Assembly (NCBI GenBank): GCA_029264955.1
Contig: JARHYC010000021.1
Coordinates: 1-64,000, forward strand
Reading direction: 5' to 3'
DNA from: Faecalibacterium sp.
GTDB lineage: Bacteria; Bacillota; Clostridia; Oscillospirales; Ruminococcaceae
DNA: 64,000 bases
Position numbers and translations under genes: made by a program. Of the stretch, positions 28,529 to 38,159 are shown one piece after another (within the stretch, counting starts at the first letter, position 1; each line of letters starts with the position of its first letter). The notes beneath the pieces were generated by a model. It saw only the letters and a list, made by a program, of their open reading frames with translations, was not told the DNA's origin and made no database searches.

Positions 28529-30007
28529 TTATGGGTTTACCATTTCATCCTCTGGTGTTTCCGGGGTAACAGGTGCTTCTGGTGTTGTCGGTGTTTCCGG
28601 CACAACAGGCGTTTCGGGTGCTGGCGGTGTTTCCGGCACGACAGGCGTTTCGGCTTCCGGTGATGTTTCCGGCGCGACAGGCGTTTCGGTTTCCGGCGGA
28701 GTTGCCGTTGGTTCTGCGGTGGGGACCGCAGTGGGTTCTACTGTGGGAGTAGCCGTAGCTTGATCCTGCACGAAGTGCGCAACTACTGTGATAGAGGTTT
28801 CCCCTCCCATACTTCCCGGCACCGTAAAGGACAGCTTTTCCCATCCTATTGCATCCGCGTCAATGTGACCAATGGTGCAGCTCCACTTTTCAAAGGTATA
28901 TCCTTCGTTCGGGACTGCCACCACTGTTTCGCAGGTCCCACCATAGGGAACATTCTGCTCCTTCACGCCCTGAATCGTTCCGCCTTCGCTAGCTTTGAAA
29001 ACGACCTGAACAACGGCGGGGGTTGCCGTTGGGGTTGCCGTCGGGGTTGCGTGTGGGCCATCGTGCTTTACCGGGTCTTTCATAATCAAATCCGGCGGGG
29101 TTTCGCCGCGCTCTGCCTTTGCCTTCAGCGGCTTGGGGCGGCGGTCCTCTGCTTCATACGCATGGGTACGGACATAGTTAAACACTTCCTCCACACCCTC
29201 TTTCGACAGGTGCAGGCCATCATATATTGTATAATCCGTCTTGCCAAAGCCGGTCTCCTCGTCTTTCAGCACTTCCGTCGTGTTCAGGAACTTCCAGCCG
29301 TTTTTCTCACACATCCCTACCAGCGCGGCGTTGAATTTATCTACATTCTGCATGGAGATATAAGTGTAATCTCGGTAGCGATCAACCGGCGGAATAGCAG
29401 AAACAATGACATCGAAATACGGGTAGGCATCATAACATTTTTTGATGGCCTTTTCATAGGTTTCGATATAGGTTTCAGGCTTGCTGGTCAAATCGTTTGT
29501 GCCAAATGCAAAAATCACGCGCTGCGGCTGAATCTCCGGGATTGCCTTATCGATTGTGACCAAACTCTTATTCCCCTTAAACTTGACGCTAGGCAGCGTA
29601 GTAATCTGCCCCGCATTCATTCCAATTACACCGATACCATTATCCAACGTGACAAAGCCGTAGTTCATATAACGCGCTGTATTGGAATCGCCAACGAACA
29701 AGGTATTATCCACATATTCTTGCCCTGCATCTTCGGTTTCCGGCAGAATTGTACCAGTAAACTGATTCACATTCAGCATATCCGCCTGTGCATCATATGT
29801 GGAATCATCGGCATCTTCTGGGGTTTCCGTAGCGGTTACCACATCCATCGGCTTATCATCGCCAAATACTACATGGGAAATGCCAATTCCCAGAACAATA
29901 CATACTGTGAGTACAGCCGCTACAGCAATTGCAATGCCACGCGGTTTGGACAGAAATTTCTTGAGTTGTGCAATCCAGTCTTGGAGCTTTTTGTCTTTAG
30001 GCTGCAT
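28529..30007 (-). CDS. Membrane-anchored SGNH/GDSL-type hydrolase with bacterial-repeat domain and Thr/Pro-rich repeat tail
   Basis: N-terminal TM helix; TLFVGDSNTARYMNYG, VIFAFGTNDLTS, YDGLHLSKEGVEEV; GGTIQGVKEQNVPYGGTCETVVAVPNEGYTFEKWSC; TPTATPTATP and PETPVVPETP repeats. Confidence 0.88.
   Translation of the reverse strand: MQPKDKKLQDWIAQLKKFLSKPRGIAIAVAAVLTVCIVLGIGISHVVFGDDKPMDVVTATETPEDADDSTYDAQADMLNVNQFTGTILPETEDAGQEYVDNTLFVGDSNTARYMNYGFVTLDNGIGVIGMNAGQITTLPSVKFKGNKSLVTIDKAIPEIQPQRVIFAFGTNDLTSKPETYIETYEKAIKKCYDAYPYFDVIVSAIPPVDRYRDYTYISMQNVDKFNAALVGMCEKNGWKFLNTTEVLKDEETGFGKTDYTIYDGLHLSKEGVEEVFNYVRTHAYEAEDRRPKPLKAKAERGETPPDLIMKDPVKHDGPHATPTATPTATPAVVQVVFKASEGGTIQGVKEQNVPYGGTCETVVAVPNEGYTFEKWSCTIGHIDADAIGWEKLSFTVPGSMGGETSITVVAHFVQDQATATPTVEPTAVPTAEPTATPPETETPVAPETSPEAETPVVPETPPAPETPVVPETPTTPEAPVTPETPEDEMVNP
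28555..28698. repeat. 36-bp in-frame minisatellite (about 4 units)
   Basis: Near-repeats starting at 28555, 28591, 28627 and 28663 (gtgtttccgg..acaggcgtttcgg..) encoding 12-residue PETPxxPE-like units. Confidence 0.75.
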
Positions 30008-30134
30008 ATTGATACCTCTACTGTCGAATTCTATCTCGTAATGCTTTCAATCACACTTCTTTTTATTTTACATCAACTTTGCAAATAATTCCAGTCAATC
30101 CGCATTTTTTTACAATTTATCGACTCATTTTCGC

Positions 30135-30173
30135 AAGAAAAAGCCCGTTGCTACGTCGCACCGGGCTTTTTAC
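30135..30173. terminator. Intrinsic terminator downstream of the ECF S-component gene
   Basis: aaaAAGCCCGttgctacgtcgcacCGGGCTTttta. Confidence 0.75.
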
Positions 30174-30181
30174 TCTAACTT

Positions 30182-30850
30182 TTACACGTTTTCTTTTTTC
30201 TGATCTGGCAGCAAATGTGCCTTTTTCAAAGCTGGATAAATTGCCAAAAACAGCACTACACAACACACACCGGACACAATACTGTTCACCAGTGTCACGC
30301 CCGAAGCAATCTTGGCAAATGCTGTGGTCAAATTCGCATCCATGCCAAAAATAAACCGATTGCGGAAATATCCCAGCAATGGGTCTGTGAACACATTCAC
30401 CAACAAACCAGAGAATGCCGCTGCACTCACAAGACCTACATAATGCATTTTTTTCATCGCATTAGGATCTTTATCCTTCAAATGCAGAATTTTGTGTGCA
30501 ACCAAGCCACAAACCAGACCAATGATGAATTTCAAAATGAACGTGGTGACTGCATAGCCCGGATCTCCGGCAACAATATCCGCAATCGACAAACCGATTG
30601 CACCTGCCAGACCACCGGATACGCCATCCAGCAAAAGCGCTGTCAGCGCTGTAAAGGTGTTGCCCAAGTGAAAGGAAGACCCACTGCCCATAAACGGTAC
30701 ACGGAACAAATATGCCACATAACTCAGTGCAGCCATCAAGCCAATCATCGAAATCTCTCTTGTCGAAAACTTTTTGTGACAAGCCAGCGAGAACAGCAAC
30801 ACAATTCCAACTGCCGCACCAAACATCAACCACATTTCTGTTGTTGTCAT
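30182..30850 (-). CDS. ECF transporter S-component family protein (substrate unassigned)
   Basis: Six-TM hydrophobic protein; FHLGNTFTALTALLLDGVSGGLAGAIGLSIADIV and FILKFIIGLVCGLVAHK are typical of S components. Confidence 0.8.
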   Translation of the reverse strand: MTTTEMWLMFGAAVGIVLLFSLACHKKFSTREISMIGLMAALSYVAYLFRVPFMGSGSSFHLGNTFTALTALLLDGVSGGLAGAIGLSIADIVAGDPGYAVTTFILKFIIGLVCGLVAHKILHLKDKDPNAMKKMHYVGLVSAAAFSGLLVNVFTDPLLGYFRNRFIFGMDANLTTAFAKIASGVTLVNSIVSGVCCVVLFLAIYPALKKAHLLPDQKKENV

Positions 30851-31000
30851 CTTACATTTCCTCTTTTCTCTCTATGTGTATCCGATGTGCTTGACTTTTT
30901 CTTCCGCGCAGCGGATACTTCTAGTATATGCATCTCTGATACCATTAAAATACCCAGTATATTTATTTTTTATAGGTTCAGTTTTGAAAAGAGGACTTCT

Positions 31001-32428
31001 ATGCTGCAATTTCCTTTGTTGCTCGACCAATCCGATGGTCCATTGTATCAGCGGCTGTATCGCGCACTGGTACAGCAAATTCGCTGCGGTACGCTATCTG
31101 CCGGGACACGTCTGCCGGGTAAACGCACCCTTTCCAGTGAACTGGGCATCTCGGTCAATACCGTAGACACTGCTTATCAAATGCTTGCTGCCGAGGGCTA
31201 TGTGGAAAGTCGCCCCCGCAGCGGTTTTGTCGTGCTGCCCTTTATCCAGGAATTTCCTACCACACGCACATCCTCTGTGCCTGATGCTGCACCGCAGCCC
31301 GCGCCGGAAAAAAACTGGAAATTCGACCTTCGCACCGGCAGCGTCGATGCTGATTTGTTTCCTTTTCGTACTTGGGGACGCATCCAAAAAGAGCTTTTGT
31401 ACTCTTCTCCCCAGCTGTTAACTTATGGTGCTCCGCAGGGTGACGAAAATCTGCGTGCAGCACTGGCACACTATTTGGCAGCGTATCGCGGCGTACAATG
31501 TGTCCCTGACCAAATTGTTGTAGGTGCTGGATTGGAATATCTGTTAGGTCTGCTTGCACCGCTCTTAAGCGGCGTGTGCGCCGTAGAGGACCCCGGTTAT
31601 AGTTCCACTCGTCATATTTTGGAAAATAGCGGCCTGCCCTGCTGTGCCGTTCCTGTGGATAAATATGGTCTTTCCGCACAGGCTTTGGAGCAAAGCGGCG
31701 CAAATCTTTGCTATATTACACCCAGCCACCAGTTCCCCACCGGTGTTACCATGAGTGCGCCGCGGCGCGCCGCTTTGCTGGCGTGGGCAGCACAAAAGCC
31801 AGACCGCTATCTTTTAGAGGATGACTTTGATGCGGAGTTCCGCTTCGACCAAAAGCCATTGCCTAGCTTGCAGGGTATGGCTGGGGCAGATGGGGCTGTG
31901 GTTTATTTGTCCACAGTCTCCCGCAGTCTGGCCCCCAGCATCCGACTGGCCTATATGGTTTTGCCCCAAAAGCTGCTGCCTCGGTGGAAAAGTCGTTACG
32001 GTAATTATGCCAATACTGTCAGCCGCTTTGAGCAGCAAACTTTCTGTCGCTTTATCAAGGACGGTTATTTCACCCGACATCTGGCACGCACCCGCAACAC
32101 CTGCAAACATCGCCGCGATGCACTGGTATCTGCGTTGCAAACTGCCTTTGGAAAAAACACCATTCAGCTCAACGGCATCCATACCGGCCTGCATCTGCTG
32201 CTCACCTTGCCCAACGGTCCGGATGAAAAAACGATGGTCTGTACTGCTGCTGCTGCCGGTGTGCGGTTAGCGGGTCTTGCTTCTTACTATCACACCACCC
32301 CCGCCCAGTGCCCTGCACATACCGTCGTATTAGGTTACGGCTCTTTGTCGGAATCTGCTGCTCCTGCGCTGGCTGCACTCTTAAAAGAAGCCTGGAGCCA
32401 ACCCAGTGTTTCCTCATTGAATTCGTAA
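31001..32428 (+). CDS. MocR/PdxR-family regulator (GntR HTH + aminotransferase-like domain)
   Basis: PLYQRLYRALVQQIRCGTLSAGTRLPGKRTLSSELGISVNTVDTAYQMLAAEGYVESRPRSGFVV then a fold-type-I PLP domain (YLLEDDFDAEFRF, VYLSTVSRSLAPSIRLAYMVLP). Confidence 0.93.
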   Translation: MLQFPLLLDQSDGPLYQRLYRALVQQIRCGTLSAGTRLPGKRTLSSELGISVNTVDTAYQMLAAEGYVESRPRSGFVVLPFIQEFPTTRTSSVPDAAPQPAPEKNWKFDLRTGSVDADLFPFRTWGRIQKELLYSSPQLLTYGAPQGDENLRAALAHYLAAYRGVQCVPDQIVVGAGLEYLLGLLAPLLSGVCAVEDPGYSSTRHILENSGLPCCAVPVDKYGLSAQALEQSGANLCYITPSHQFPTGVTMSAPRRAALLAWAAQKPDRYLLEDDFDAEFRFDQKPLPSLQGMAGADGAVVYLSTVSRSLAPSIRLAYMVLPQKLLPRWKSRYGNYANTVSRFEQQTFCRFIKDGYFTRHLARTRNTCKHRRDALVSALQTAFGKNTIQLNGIHTGLHLLLTLPNGPDEKTMVCTAAAAGVRLAGLASYYHTTPAQCPAHTVVLGYGSLSESAAPALAALLKEAWSQPSVSSLNS

Positions 32429-33255
32429 CGGTGCGTTTCTCCATTCCATCTCCCAGGCAATACACCAGCTTCGGGCTGCATCTCGCTGTTGGATAAGAAT
32501 TCCAGATTTTGCTCCAGTGAAATCAATTCCGTACCCGTCAAGTCGGTGAGTAATTTACTGCTGTATCGCTTCAACCCTTCCGGCAAAAGTGCGGGTAAAC
32601 GATCCAATTTTTGTCTCGCCCAGCCCTGCCATAAGGTAGCACGCGCCAATGCCACGGTCGGCGGTGGCAGAAGAGCCGAATTCCTTTGCGTCAAATGCTG
32701 TAAAAAGCGATGGGCTCCCGTCACCGTCCAGCTTTCCGCATCTTCTGCCAAACCAGTTTCTTTACGCTGTGCTTCAGTCAAAGCTCCATTCAATCCAACC
32801 CGCACTGTGCCAGCGTCTTCCAGAATATCCTGCCAGGTATCCGGGGTTGCTGCCACATAACGATCAATGGGAATCCCTAGCGTATCGGTCAGAAGTCGCG
32901 TTACACGCGCCGGACCCGCTGCGGCATAACATTCCCCTACGGTTTGGTTTTCTGCGCCGGCACGCACCACGCTTTCTGCTGGGATCGCTCCTAAGAAAAA
33001 CGCTTCGTTTACCGCATCCAGACGCACCAGCATGAATGCCGGAGCTTCATCCACCACTACCGCCAATATCGTTGTTTGGTGGTTTTCATCCGGCAATCGA
33101 ATGGGGATTCCTCTTTTCGATTCGGCGGCTGGCTCCTTATTCATACTGGATGCCGCCCATACCGCTGCCATTCCCGGCACCATCACTAGAATGGTAAGCC
33201 CAAATGCGACCCAGAAACTGCGCCAGTTTTCCTGTTTCCAAAACTTTTGTTTCAT
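32335..33255 (-). CDS. LytR-CpsA-Psr (LCP)-like protein, degenerate
   Basis: N-terminal TM; TTILAVVVDEAPAFMLVRLDAVNEAFFLGAIPAESVV...TDTLGIPIDRYV follows LCP domain order. RBS aggaggacag near 33255. Confidence 0.6.
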   Translation of the reverse strand: MKQKFWKQENWRSFWVAFGLTILVMVPGMAAVWAASSMNKEPAAESKRGIPIRLPDENHQTTILAVVVDEAPAFMLVRLDAVNEAFFLGAIPAESVVRAGAENQTVGECYAAAGPARVTRLLTDTLGIPIDRYVAATPDTWQDILEDAGTVRVGLNGALTEAQRKETGLAEDAESWTVTGAHRFLQHLTQRNSALLPPPTVALARATLWQGWARQKLDRLPALLPEGLKRYSSKLLTDLTGTELISLEQNLEFLSNSEMQPEAGVLPGRWNGETHRYEFNEETLGWLQASFKSAASAGAADSDKEP

Positions 33256-33337
33256 CGTCTGTCCTCCTGTTTTGCATAAAGCATGGGCAATCCGGAGATG
33301 CTGTATGCAGAATCCATTGGAAAGGCAGGTATTTTGT

Positions 33338-33556
33338 ATGCAGCATTCGCCACATCCCGAACCCAACGATTTTTGGGTAAAGTTATCCCCCACAAATTGG
33401 GACGATCCCACTTTCCGTGCTGCCGCCATGGGTACGATTTACCGTCCCATGCCGGATTGGCCGGATGACTGGCGCTCAGATGTGCCGTCCGAAAAGCCGA
33501 AAAATCTCCCACAGGAAGATCCCCCGATCCCACCGGAAACCTGGCCCGGCCTGTAA
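33338..33556 (+). CDS. Small Pro/Trp-rich hypothetical protein (72 aa)
   Basis: ATG at 33338 with upstream aaaggcagg; MQHSPHPEPNDFWVKLSPTNWDDPTFRAAAMGTIYRPMPDWPDDWRSDVPSEKPKNLPQEDPPIPPETWPGL. Confidence 0.6.
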   Translation: MQHSPHPEPNDFWVKLSPTNWDDPTFRAAAMGTIYRPMPDWPDDWRSDVPSEKPKNLPQEDPPIPPETWPGL

Positions 33557-33569
33557 CGCTTTGGCAATG

Positions 33570-33614
33570 ACAAAAGCGGCGTGTACCGAAATTCGGTACA
33601 CGCCGCTTTTTATA
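33570..33614. terminator. Bidirectional terminator
   Basis: caaAAGCGGCGTGTACCGAAattCGGTACACGCCGCTTttta. Confidence 0.85.
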
Positions 33615-34452
33615 CTTTTTTGAGCACCAAAAAATCAAAGCAAATTTCAGTAGTCAGCTGGGGCAGCTGACGCAGACGCGCTGCACCGTCTGCCGGAGTT
33701 TTCCAGTAGTAGGGGGTCATCGCAAACAGGTTTTCCAGCATATCTGCAGGTACTGTGATCGTATCCTCTACCCGGCAGCGATCCACCTGCTCAAATCCAG
33801 CATAGTCAATCTCCTGTTCCGAATTTTCGTAAGGTGTCCGGTACAGTGCTTCTTTCATGCCGAACAAATGCCGGGGACCTGGCACCGCATACAGCACAAC
33901 GCCACCCGGACGCAATACACGAAGAAATTCTTCCCGTGCCATGGGGGAAAAGATATTCCACACCACATCTGCCCAGCCATCCGCCACTGGCTGATGGAAA
34001 CTGGATGCTACTGCATATCGTCCGCTGTGCAAGGCTCTTGCTGCGAGCCGCACCGCAGTTTTGGAAATATCAAAACCAGCCAGCTCCAGTGCCACATTCT
34101 GTGCCTGTGCGGTTTCTGCCAAAGCACGGTCATACCAGCCTTCGCCGCAGCCTGCATCCAAAAGATGTAATGGTTGACTTGGCTTTGCCTGCTGTAAGGT
34201 CAGCTGCGCCAGTGCTTTTCCGAAGGCATCGTAATAGCCTGCCTGCAAAAAAGCACGACGCGCCGCAACCATTTCTTTACTGTCACCGGGCACTTTGGAG
34301 TGCATTCCCTGCACCGGCAATAAGTGCCAGTACCCTTCCTTGGCGCGGTCAAAGCAGTGATTCTCTTCGCAACGCAGTGCGCCGTTTTCACGCTGCGCCA
34401 ATCGGCTGCCGCAAATCGGGCAAATCCAGGGCGCAGCCCACTGCTCATTCAT
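33610..34452 (-). CDS. 23S rRNA (guanine-N1)-methyltransferase RlmA-like
   Basis: N-terminal zinc-binding [10 protein letters not shown]...[20 protein letters not shown], then SAM MTase [15 protein letters not shown]. Confidence 0.88.
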   Translation of the reverse strand: MNEQWAAPWICPICGSRLAQRENGALRCEENHCFDRAKEGYWHLLPVQGMHSKVPGDSKEMVAARRAFLQAGYYDAFGKALAQLTLQQAKPSQPLHLLDAGCGEGWYDRALAETAQAQNVALELAGFDISKTAVRLAARALHSGRYAVASSFHQPVADGWADVVWNIFSPMAREEFLRVLRPGGVVLYAVPGPRHLFGMKEALYRTPYENSEQEIDYAGFEQVDRCRVEDTITVPADMLENLFAMTPYYWKTPADGAARLRQLPQLTTEICFDFLVLKKV

Positions 34453-36331
34453 CTGCGTAGTCCTCAACCGGAGCGGTCACACCGCCGCGTGCCTCCATAT
34501 ACTCCTCAAAGCTGGCATATTTCTGCTGGGGCGGACGGCGGGAAATCAGCATCAAACCAGGATTCTCCTCTCGGTTTGCGTTTGCACGCTGACGATTGCG
34601 CTCCATCTTCGGCTGGGTCTTTTTAGGCTCCTGCCGCTCTGCTTTGAGCTGAGCGGCATTCTTTTCCCGGCGCGGCGGATTCTTGGGCTGGTTCTTCGCA
34701 TGGGTCTGTGCATTGCGTGCAGGCTTTTCTGCACGCTGCTGACCATTGCGAGGCTGCTTTTCATTCTTCTGCGCAGGCTTGGGCGCCGGACGCTCTGCCT
34801 TCGGTTGTGCAACACCTCTCACCTGATCTGCCGCAGCGGCACTCAAAAAGTGCGGGTCAAACTTCGGCTGTGCTTGAGCAGCCTTTTCCCGACGGGGCTG
34901 CGCCTTGGGTGGGTTCTTTGCCTTGTTCTGCTTCGGCTGCTGGGTTGCTTTTTCTGCTGTGGGCTGCTGCGCTGCGGCAGCAGTCTTGTTGCGGCGGCGA
35001 CGGCGACGCTTTGCGCTTGCAGACAGCTTTTCGCTCTGCTGCACCTGTTGCGGCTGCTTTTCCTCCATAGTATGTTCCTCGATTCTCTCCTCTGCCAGAG
35101 TTGTTTTACCGCTGCGCTTACTGCCGCGGTCTTTTTTCAGCAAAGCTTTTTCAGCGCGGGGTTCTGCCGGTTGCTTGACCGGTGCGGGCACGCCATCCCA
35201 CGGGTGTCCGCTGATTACCGGGATCTTTTTCCGATTCAGTTTTTCGATGCCTGCCAAATACTCCGTTTCTTCCGGGCTGCAAAAACTTACCGCACAGCCT
35301 TCTGCACCGGCACGAGCGGTACGTCCAATGCGATGTACATAAGTTTCTGGCACTTCCGGTAGGTCATAGTTGAACACATATGCAAGCTCGCTGATATCAA
35401 TACCGCGGGCAGCAATATCTGTTGCCACCAAAACACGGGTCTTGCCATTCTTGAAATCTTCCAGCGCAGTCACACGGGCGGTCTGGCTCTTGTTTCCATG
35501 AATCGCCGCAGCGGGAATCCCGCGCTTGGTCAAATCCTTTGCAATTTTGTCTGCACCATACTTTGTGCGGCTGAACACCAGCGCATTGGTTACGGGCGGG
35601 GCCAGCTTCTGAATCAAATATGGCAGCAACTGCTTTTTGTTGCCCTTTTCCACATAATACAGGGTCTGCGCAATGCGGTCTACTGTACTGGAAACCGGGT
35701 CTACTTTCACAAACACCGGTTCGGTCAGCAAATCTTCTGCCAGCTGCTCGATTTCCTTGGGCATCGTCGCACTAAACAGCAGCGTCTGTCGTGCCGTTTT
35801 GGGCGGCAGCTGCTTTATTACCTTGCGCACGTCATGGATAAACCCCATATCCAGCATACGGTCGGCTTCATCCAGCACAAAGATTTCCACCTGCGACAAA
35901 TCCACATATCCCTGACTGATCAAATCATTCAGTCGGCCTGGGCAGGCAATCAGAACATCGACACCGTGCTTCAGCGCCGCAATCTGCGGTTGCTGCCCCA
36001 CACCGCCAAAGATAACCGTATGACGCAGTTTCATATACTTGCCATATGCTGAGAAGCTCTCACCAATTTGCAAAGCCAGCTCACGGGTCGGGGTCAAAAT
36101 CAGTGCGCGTACAGCGCCTTTCTGCCGCACCGGAGTTTCCGCCAAGCGATGCAGCATGGGCAGTGCAAAAGCCGCCGTCTTGCCGGTACCTGTCTGGGCA
36201 CAACCCAGCAGGTCGTGACCTTCCAGCACCGGAGGGATTGCCTTTGCCTGAATGGGCGAAGGCTCCGTATAGCCTGCCTTTTCCACTGCACGCAGCAGCG
36301 GAGCAGCCAGTTTCAGTTGTTCAAAAGTCAT
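34445..36331 (-). CDS. DEAD-box RNA helicase with long basic low-complexity C-terminal tail
   Basis: [82 protein letters not shown]-rich tail. Confidence 0.95.
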   Translation of the reverse strand: MTFEQLKLAAPLLRAVEKAGYTEPSPIQAKAIPPVLEGHDLLGCAQTGTGKTAAFALPMLHRLAETPVRQKGAVRALILTPTRELALQIGESFSAYGKYMKLRHTVIFGGVGQQPQIAALKHGVDVLIACPGRLNDLISQGYVDLSQVEIFVLDEADRMLDMGFIHDVRKVIKQLPPKTARQTLLFSATMPKEIEQLAEDLLTEPVFVKVDPVSSTVDRIAQTLYYVEKGNKKQLLPYLIQKLAPPVTNALVFSRTKYGADKIAKDLTKRGIPAAAIHGNKSQTARVTALEDFKNGKTRVLVATDIAARGIDISELAYVFNYDLPEVPETYVHRIGRTARAGAEGCAVSFCSPEETEYLAGIEKLNRKKIPVISGHPWDGVPAPVKQPAEPRAEKALLKKDRGSKRSGKTTLAEERIEEHTMEEKQPQQVQQSEKLSASAKRRRRRRNKTAAAAQQPTAEKATQQPKQNKAKNPPKAQPRREKAAQAQPKFDPHFLSAAAADQVRGVAQPKAERPAPKPAQKNEKQPRNGQQRAEKPARNAQTHAKNQPKNPPRREKNAAQLKAERQEPKKTQPKMERNRQRANANREENPGLMLISRRPPQQKYASFEEYMEARGGVTAPVEDYADE

Positions 36332-36379
36332 GCAGATTCCTTTACATTTTCATTTTTCGGGCTCCCGCCTGCGGGATCA

Positions 36380-37522
36380 TTAGGGCTGGGGCAGTACTTG
36401 GCCGCTTACACCATCACGAACGGCAATACTCTCCACACCACCTGCACGCAGGGCGGCAAATACCTGCTCCTGCGTAACCGACACTTCATCGTCTTGCGCA
36501 TCTTCGTCGGGTTCCACGGAAGTCACTGCGACCATCAGTTTCTTCATACCCAGTTCGCCGGGCAGCACTGCACCCAACGTAGAGGATGGTGTTACACAGC
36601 TCTCATAGGGAACTTCATACACCAGCGTGCAACTATCGGCAAAACGTTCTTCCCATGCGGCAATGTCCGCACGCAGCTGCGCGGCACGATCCCGTCCACC
36701 GGTATCGCCAAAGTCCTGCTTGGGGCTTTCCTGACGAGGGAACTGTACACCGGACAATACTACGATATCGAAGCCCATATCCTTGGCTTCCTGAATCAAA
36801 TCGCCGATATACTGTACCGCAGCAGGATTATACGGGTTTGTCCAGCGTTTGCCGCCAGCTTCTGCCTTATTGTCCAGCCAAGTATAATCCTGACCTACAT
36901 ACTGAATCCCCATCGCGCGGTCCACCATCGGGTCCTTAAATACTGCAATAGAGGCAACTGGCTGTACCCCCTTTGCGCGCAGTGCGGCTGCCACAGCCGC
37001 TGGGTCGATCGTAGTAGCTGCGATGCTGGCAGCTGCCTGCGGTACCGCGCTATTATAGTACAGATAACCGCTCTCATCCTTTAGGGGGACAATCCCATAA
37101 TTCACACCCTGATCATGCAGTTCCTGTGCGGTTGCTTCCATGGATTCCGGGCTCTGCAATGCCGACAAGCTCAGCATTTTCAAACTGCCTGCCGTATACC
37201 CGGATGATTCCGGTACGGCAGGTTCTACAGTCGGTTCTACCGACTCACCCTGCACTTCCGACTGTGCATCCTGATCCGGCGTTTGGCTTTCTGCCGAAGG
37301 CGTAGGCTGCACCGTGTTGTGTTCTTCCTGTTTGATGGTATCATACCAGAAGCTCGTACCCCAATCCAGCACACCCGGTGCTACAACAAACCCCAGCACA
37401 AAGACCAGTGCAACGACCAAAAGGCCAGTCAAGATTCGCTTTACCCAATAGGTTCGGCCACTGCGGTAAAAATTATGATTATACCGTTTGACACGCCCTA
37501 TATTTTTTCTTCTTTTTGCCAT
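36380..37522 (-). CDS. Membrane-anchored putative glycoside-hydrolase-like protein (DUF4015-like TIM barrel)
   Basis: MAKRRKNIGRVKRYNHNFYRSGRTYWVKRILTGLLVVALVFVLGF signal anchor; ...VAALRAKGVQPVASIAVFKDP...WTNPYNPAAVQYIGDLIQEAKDMGFDIVVLSGVQFP. Confidence 0.65.
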   Translation of the reverse strand: MAKRRKNIGRVKRYNHNFYRSGRTYWVKRILTGLLVVALVFVLGFVVAPGVLDWGTSFWYDTIKQEEHNTVQPTPSAESQTPDQDAQSEVQGESVEPTVEPAVPESSGYTAGSLKMLSLSALQSPESMEATAQELHDQGVNYGIVPLKDESGYLYYNSAVPQAAASIAATTIDPAAVAAALRAKGVQPVASIAVFKDPMVDRAMGIQYVGQDYTWLDNKAEAGGKRWTNPYNPAAVQYIGDLIQEAKDMGFDIVVLSGVQFPRQESPKQDFGDTGGRDRAAQLRADIAAWEERFADSCTLVYEVPYESCVTPSSTLGAVLPGELGMKKLMVAVTSVEPDEDAQDDEVSVTQEQVFAALRAGGVESIAVRDGVSGQVLPQP

Positions 37523-37547
37523 AGAACGCTCGCTCCTTACCGAATCA

Positions 37548-38159
37548 TTAAATTGCCACGGTATGACCGGTGAAACCATACACCGCCATTGCCAGAATAC
37601 CAATATAGATCATGACAATCGGCAAACCACGAAATGGTCCGGGCACTGCACTGCTGCGCAGACGGCGGCGCGCCTCCGCCACCATCAAAACTGCAATCAG
37701 GTAACCCACGCCACTACCCAGGCTGTAACCGATGGTCTGCGCCAGCGTGAAACGCTGCACTGTAGTAACCAGCATTGCGCCCACCACACAGGTATTAAAA
37801 CCCGCATTGGGCAGCATTTTCAAAAGCCGGTCTTTATACGGGAAGTTCTGTACACAAGTCAGTACCAGCCACAATAGACCGCACACCGCAAAGGTACATG
37901 CCACAAAAACCAGCGGACGCAGCATTGCGCGCAGCTCCAGCTTGTTCAGCTGCGTACCAATCAACCAAGAAAGCGGTGCATTCAGTACGCAGATCACGCT
38001 CAGAAGCAAACCAAACAGCAGGCTAGATGTATCATCATCACCCACCAGCTGTACCAGACGAGATACGCCTGTACCGCGCGCCAGCACGGTATTCTGCGCA
38101 AAAAGTGCCATCAATGCGTATACAAAAAAGGTCGATACCGCCGAAATCACTGCATTCAT
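37548..38159 (-). CDS. RnfA-like membrane subunit
   Basis: VYALMALFAQNTVLARGTGVSRLV...YSLGSGVGYLIAVLMVAEARRRLRSSAVPGPFRGLPIVMIYIGILAMAVYGFTG resembles RnfA/RsxA throughout. Confidence 0.85.
   Translation of the reverse strand: MNAVISAVSTFFVYALMALFAQNTVLARGTGVSRLVQLVGDDDTSSLLFGLLLSVICVLNAPLSWLIGTQLNKLELRAMLRPLVFVACTFAVCGLLWLVLTCVQNFPYKDRLLKMLPNAGFNTCVVGAMLVTTVQRFTLAQTIGYSLGSGVGYLIAVLMVAEARRRLRSSAVPGPFRGLPIVMIYIGILAMAVYGFTGHTVAI

Noticed and set aside
28555-28740. Possible CRISPR-like array
   Set aside because: The 36-bp units are contiguous, degenerate and in-frame coding; there are no unique spacers or cas genes.
28760-30088. 442-aa plus-strand ORF opposite the SGNH hydrolase gene
   Set aside because: Antisense shadow; the reverse strand has a coherent TM + SGNH + repeat protein.
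33868-34460. Plus-strand ORFs opposite rlmA
   Set aside because: Antisense to a well-supported methyltransferase, without RBS or domain signal.
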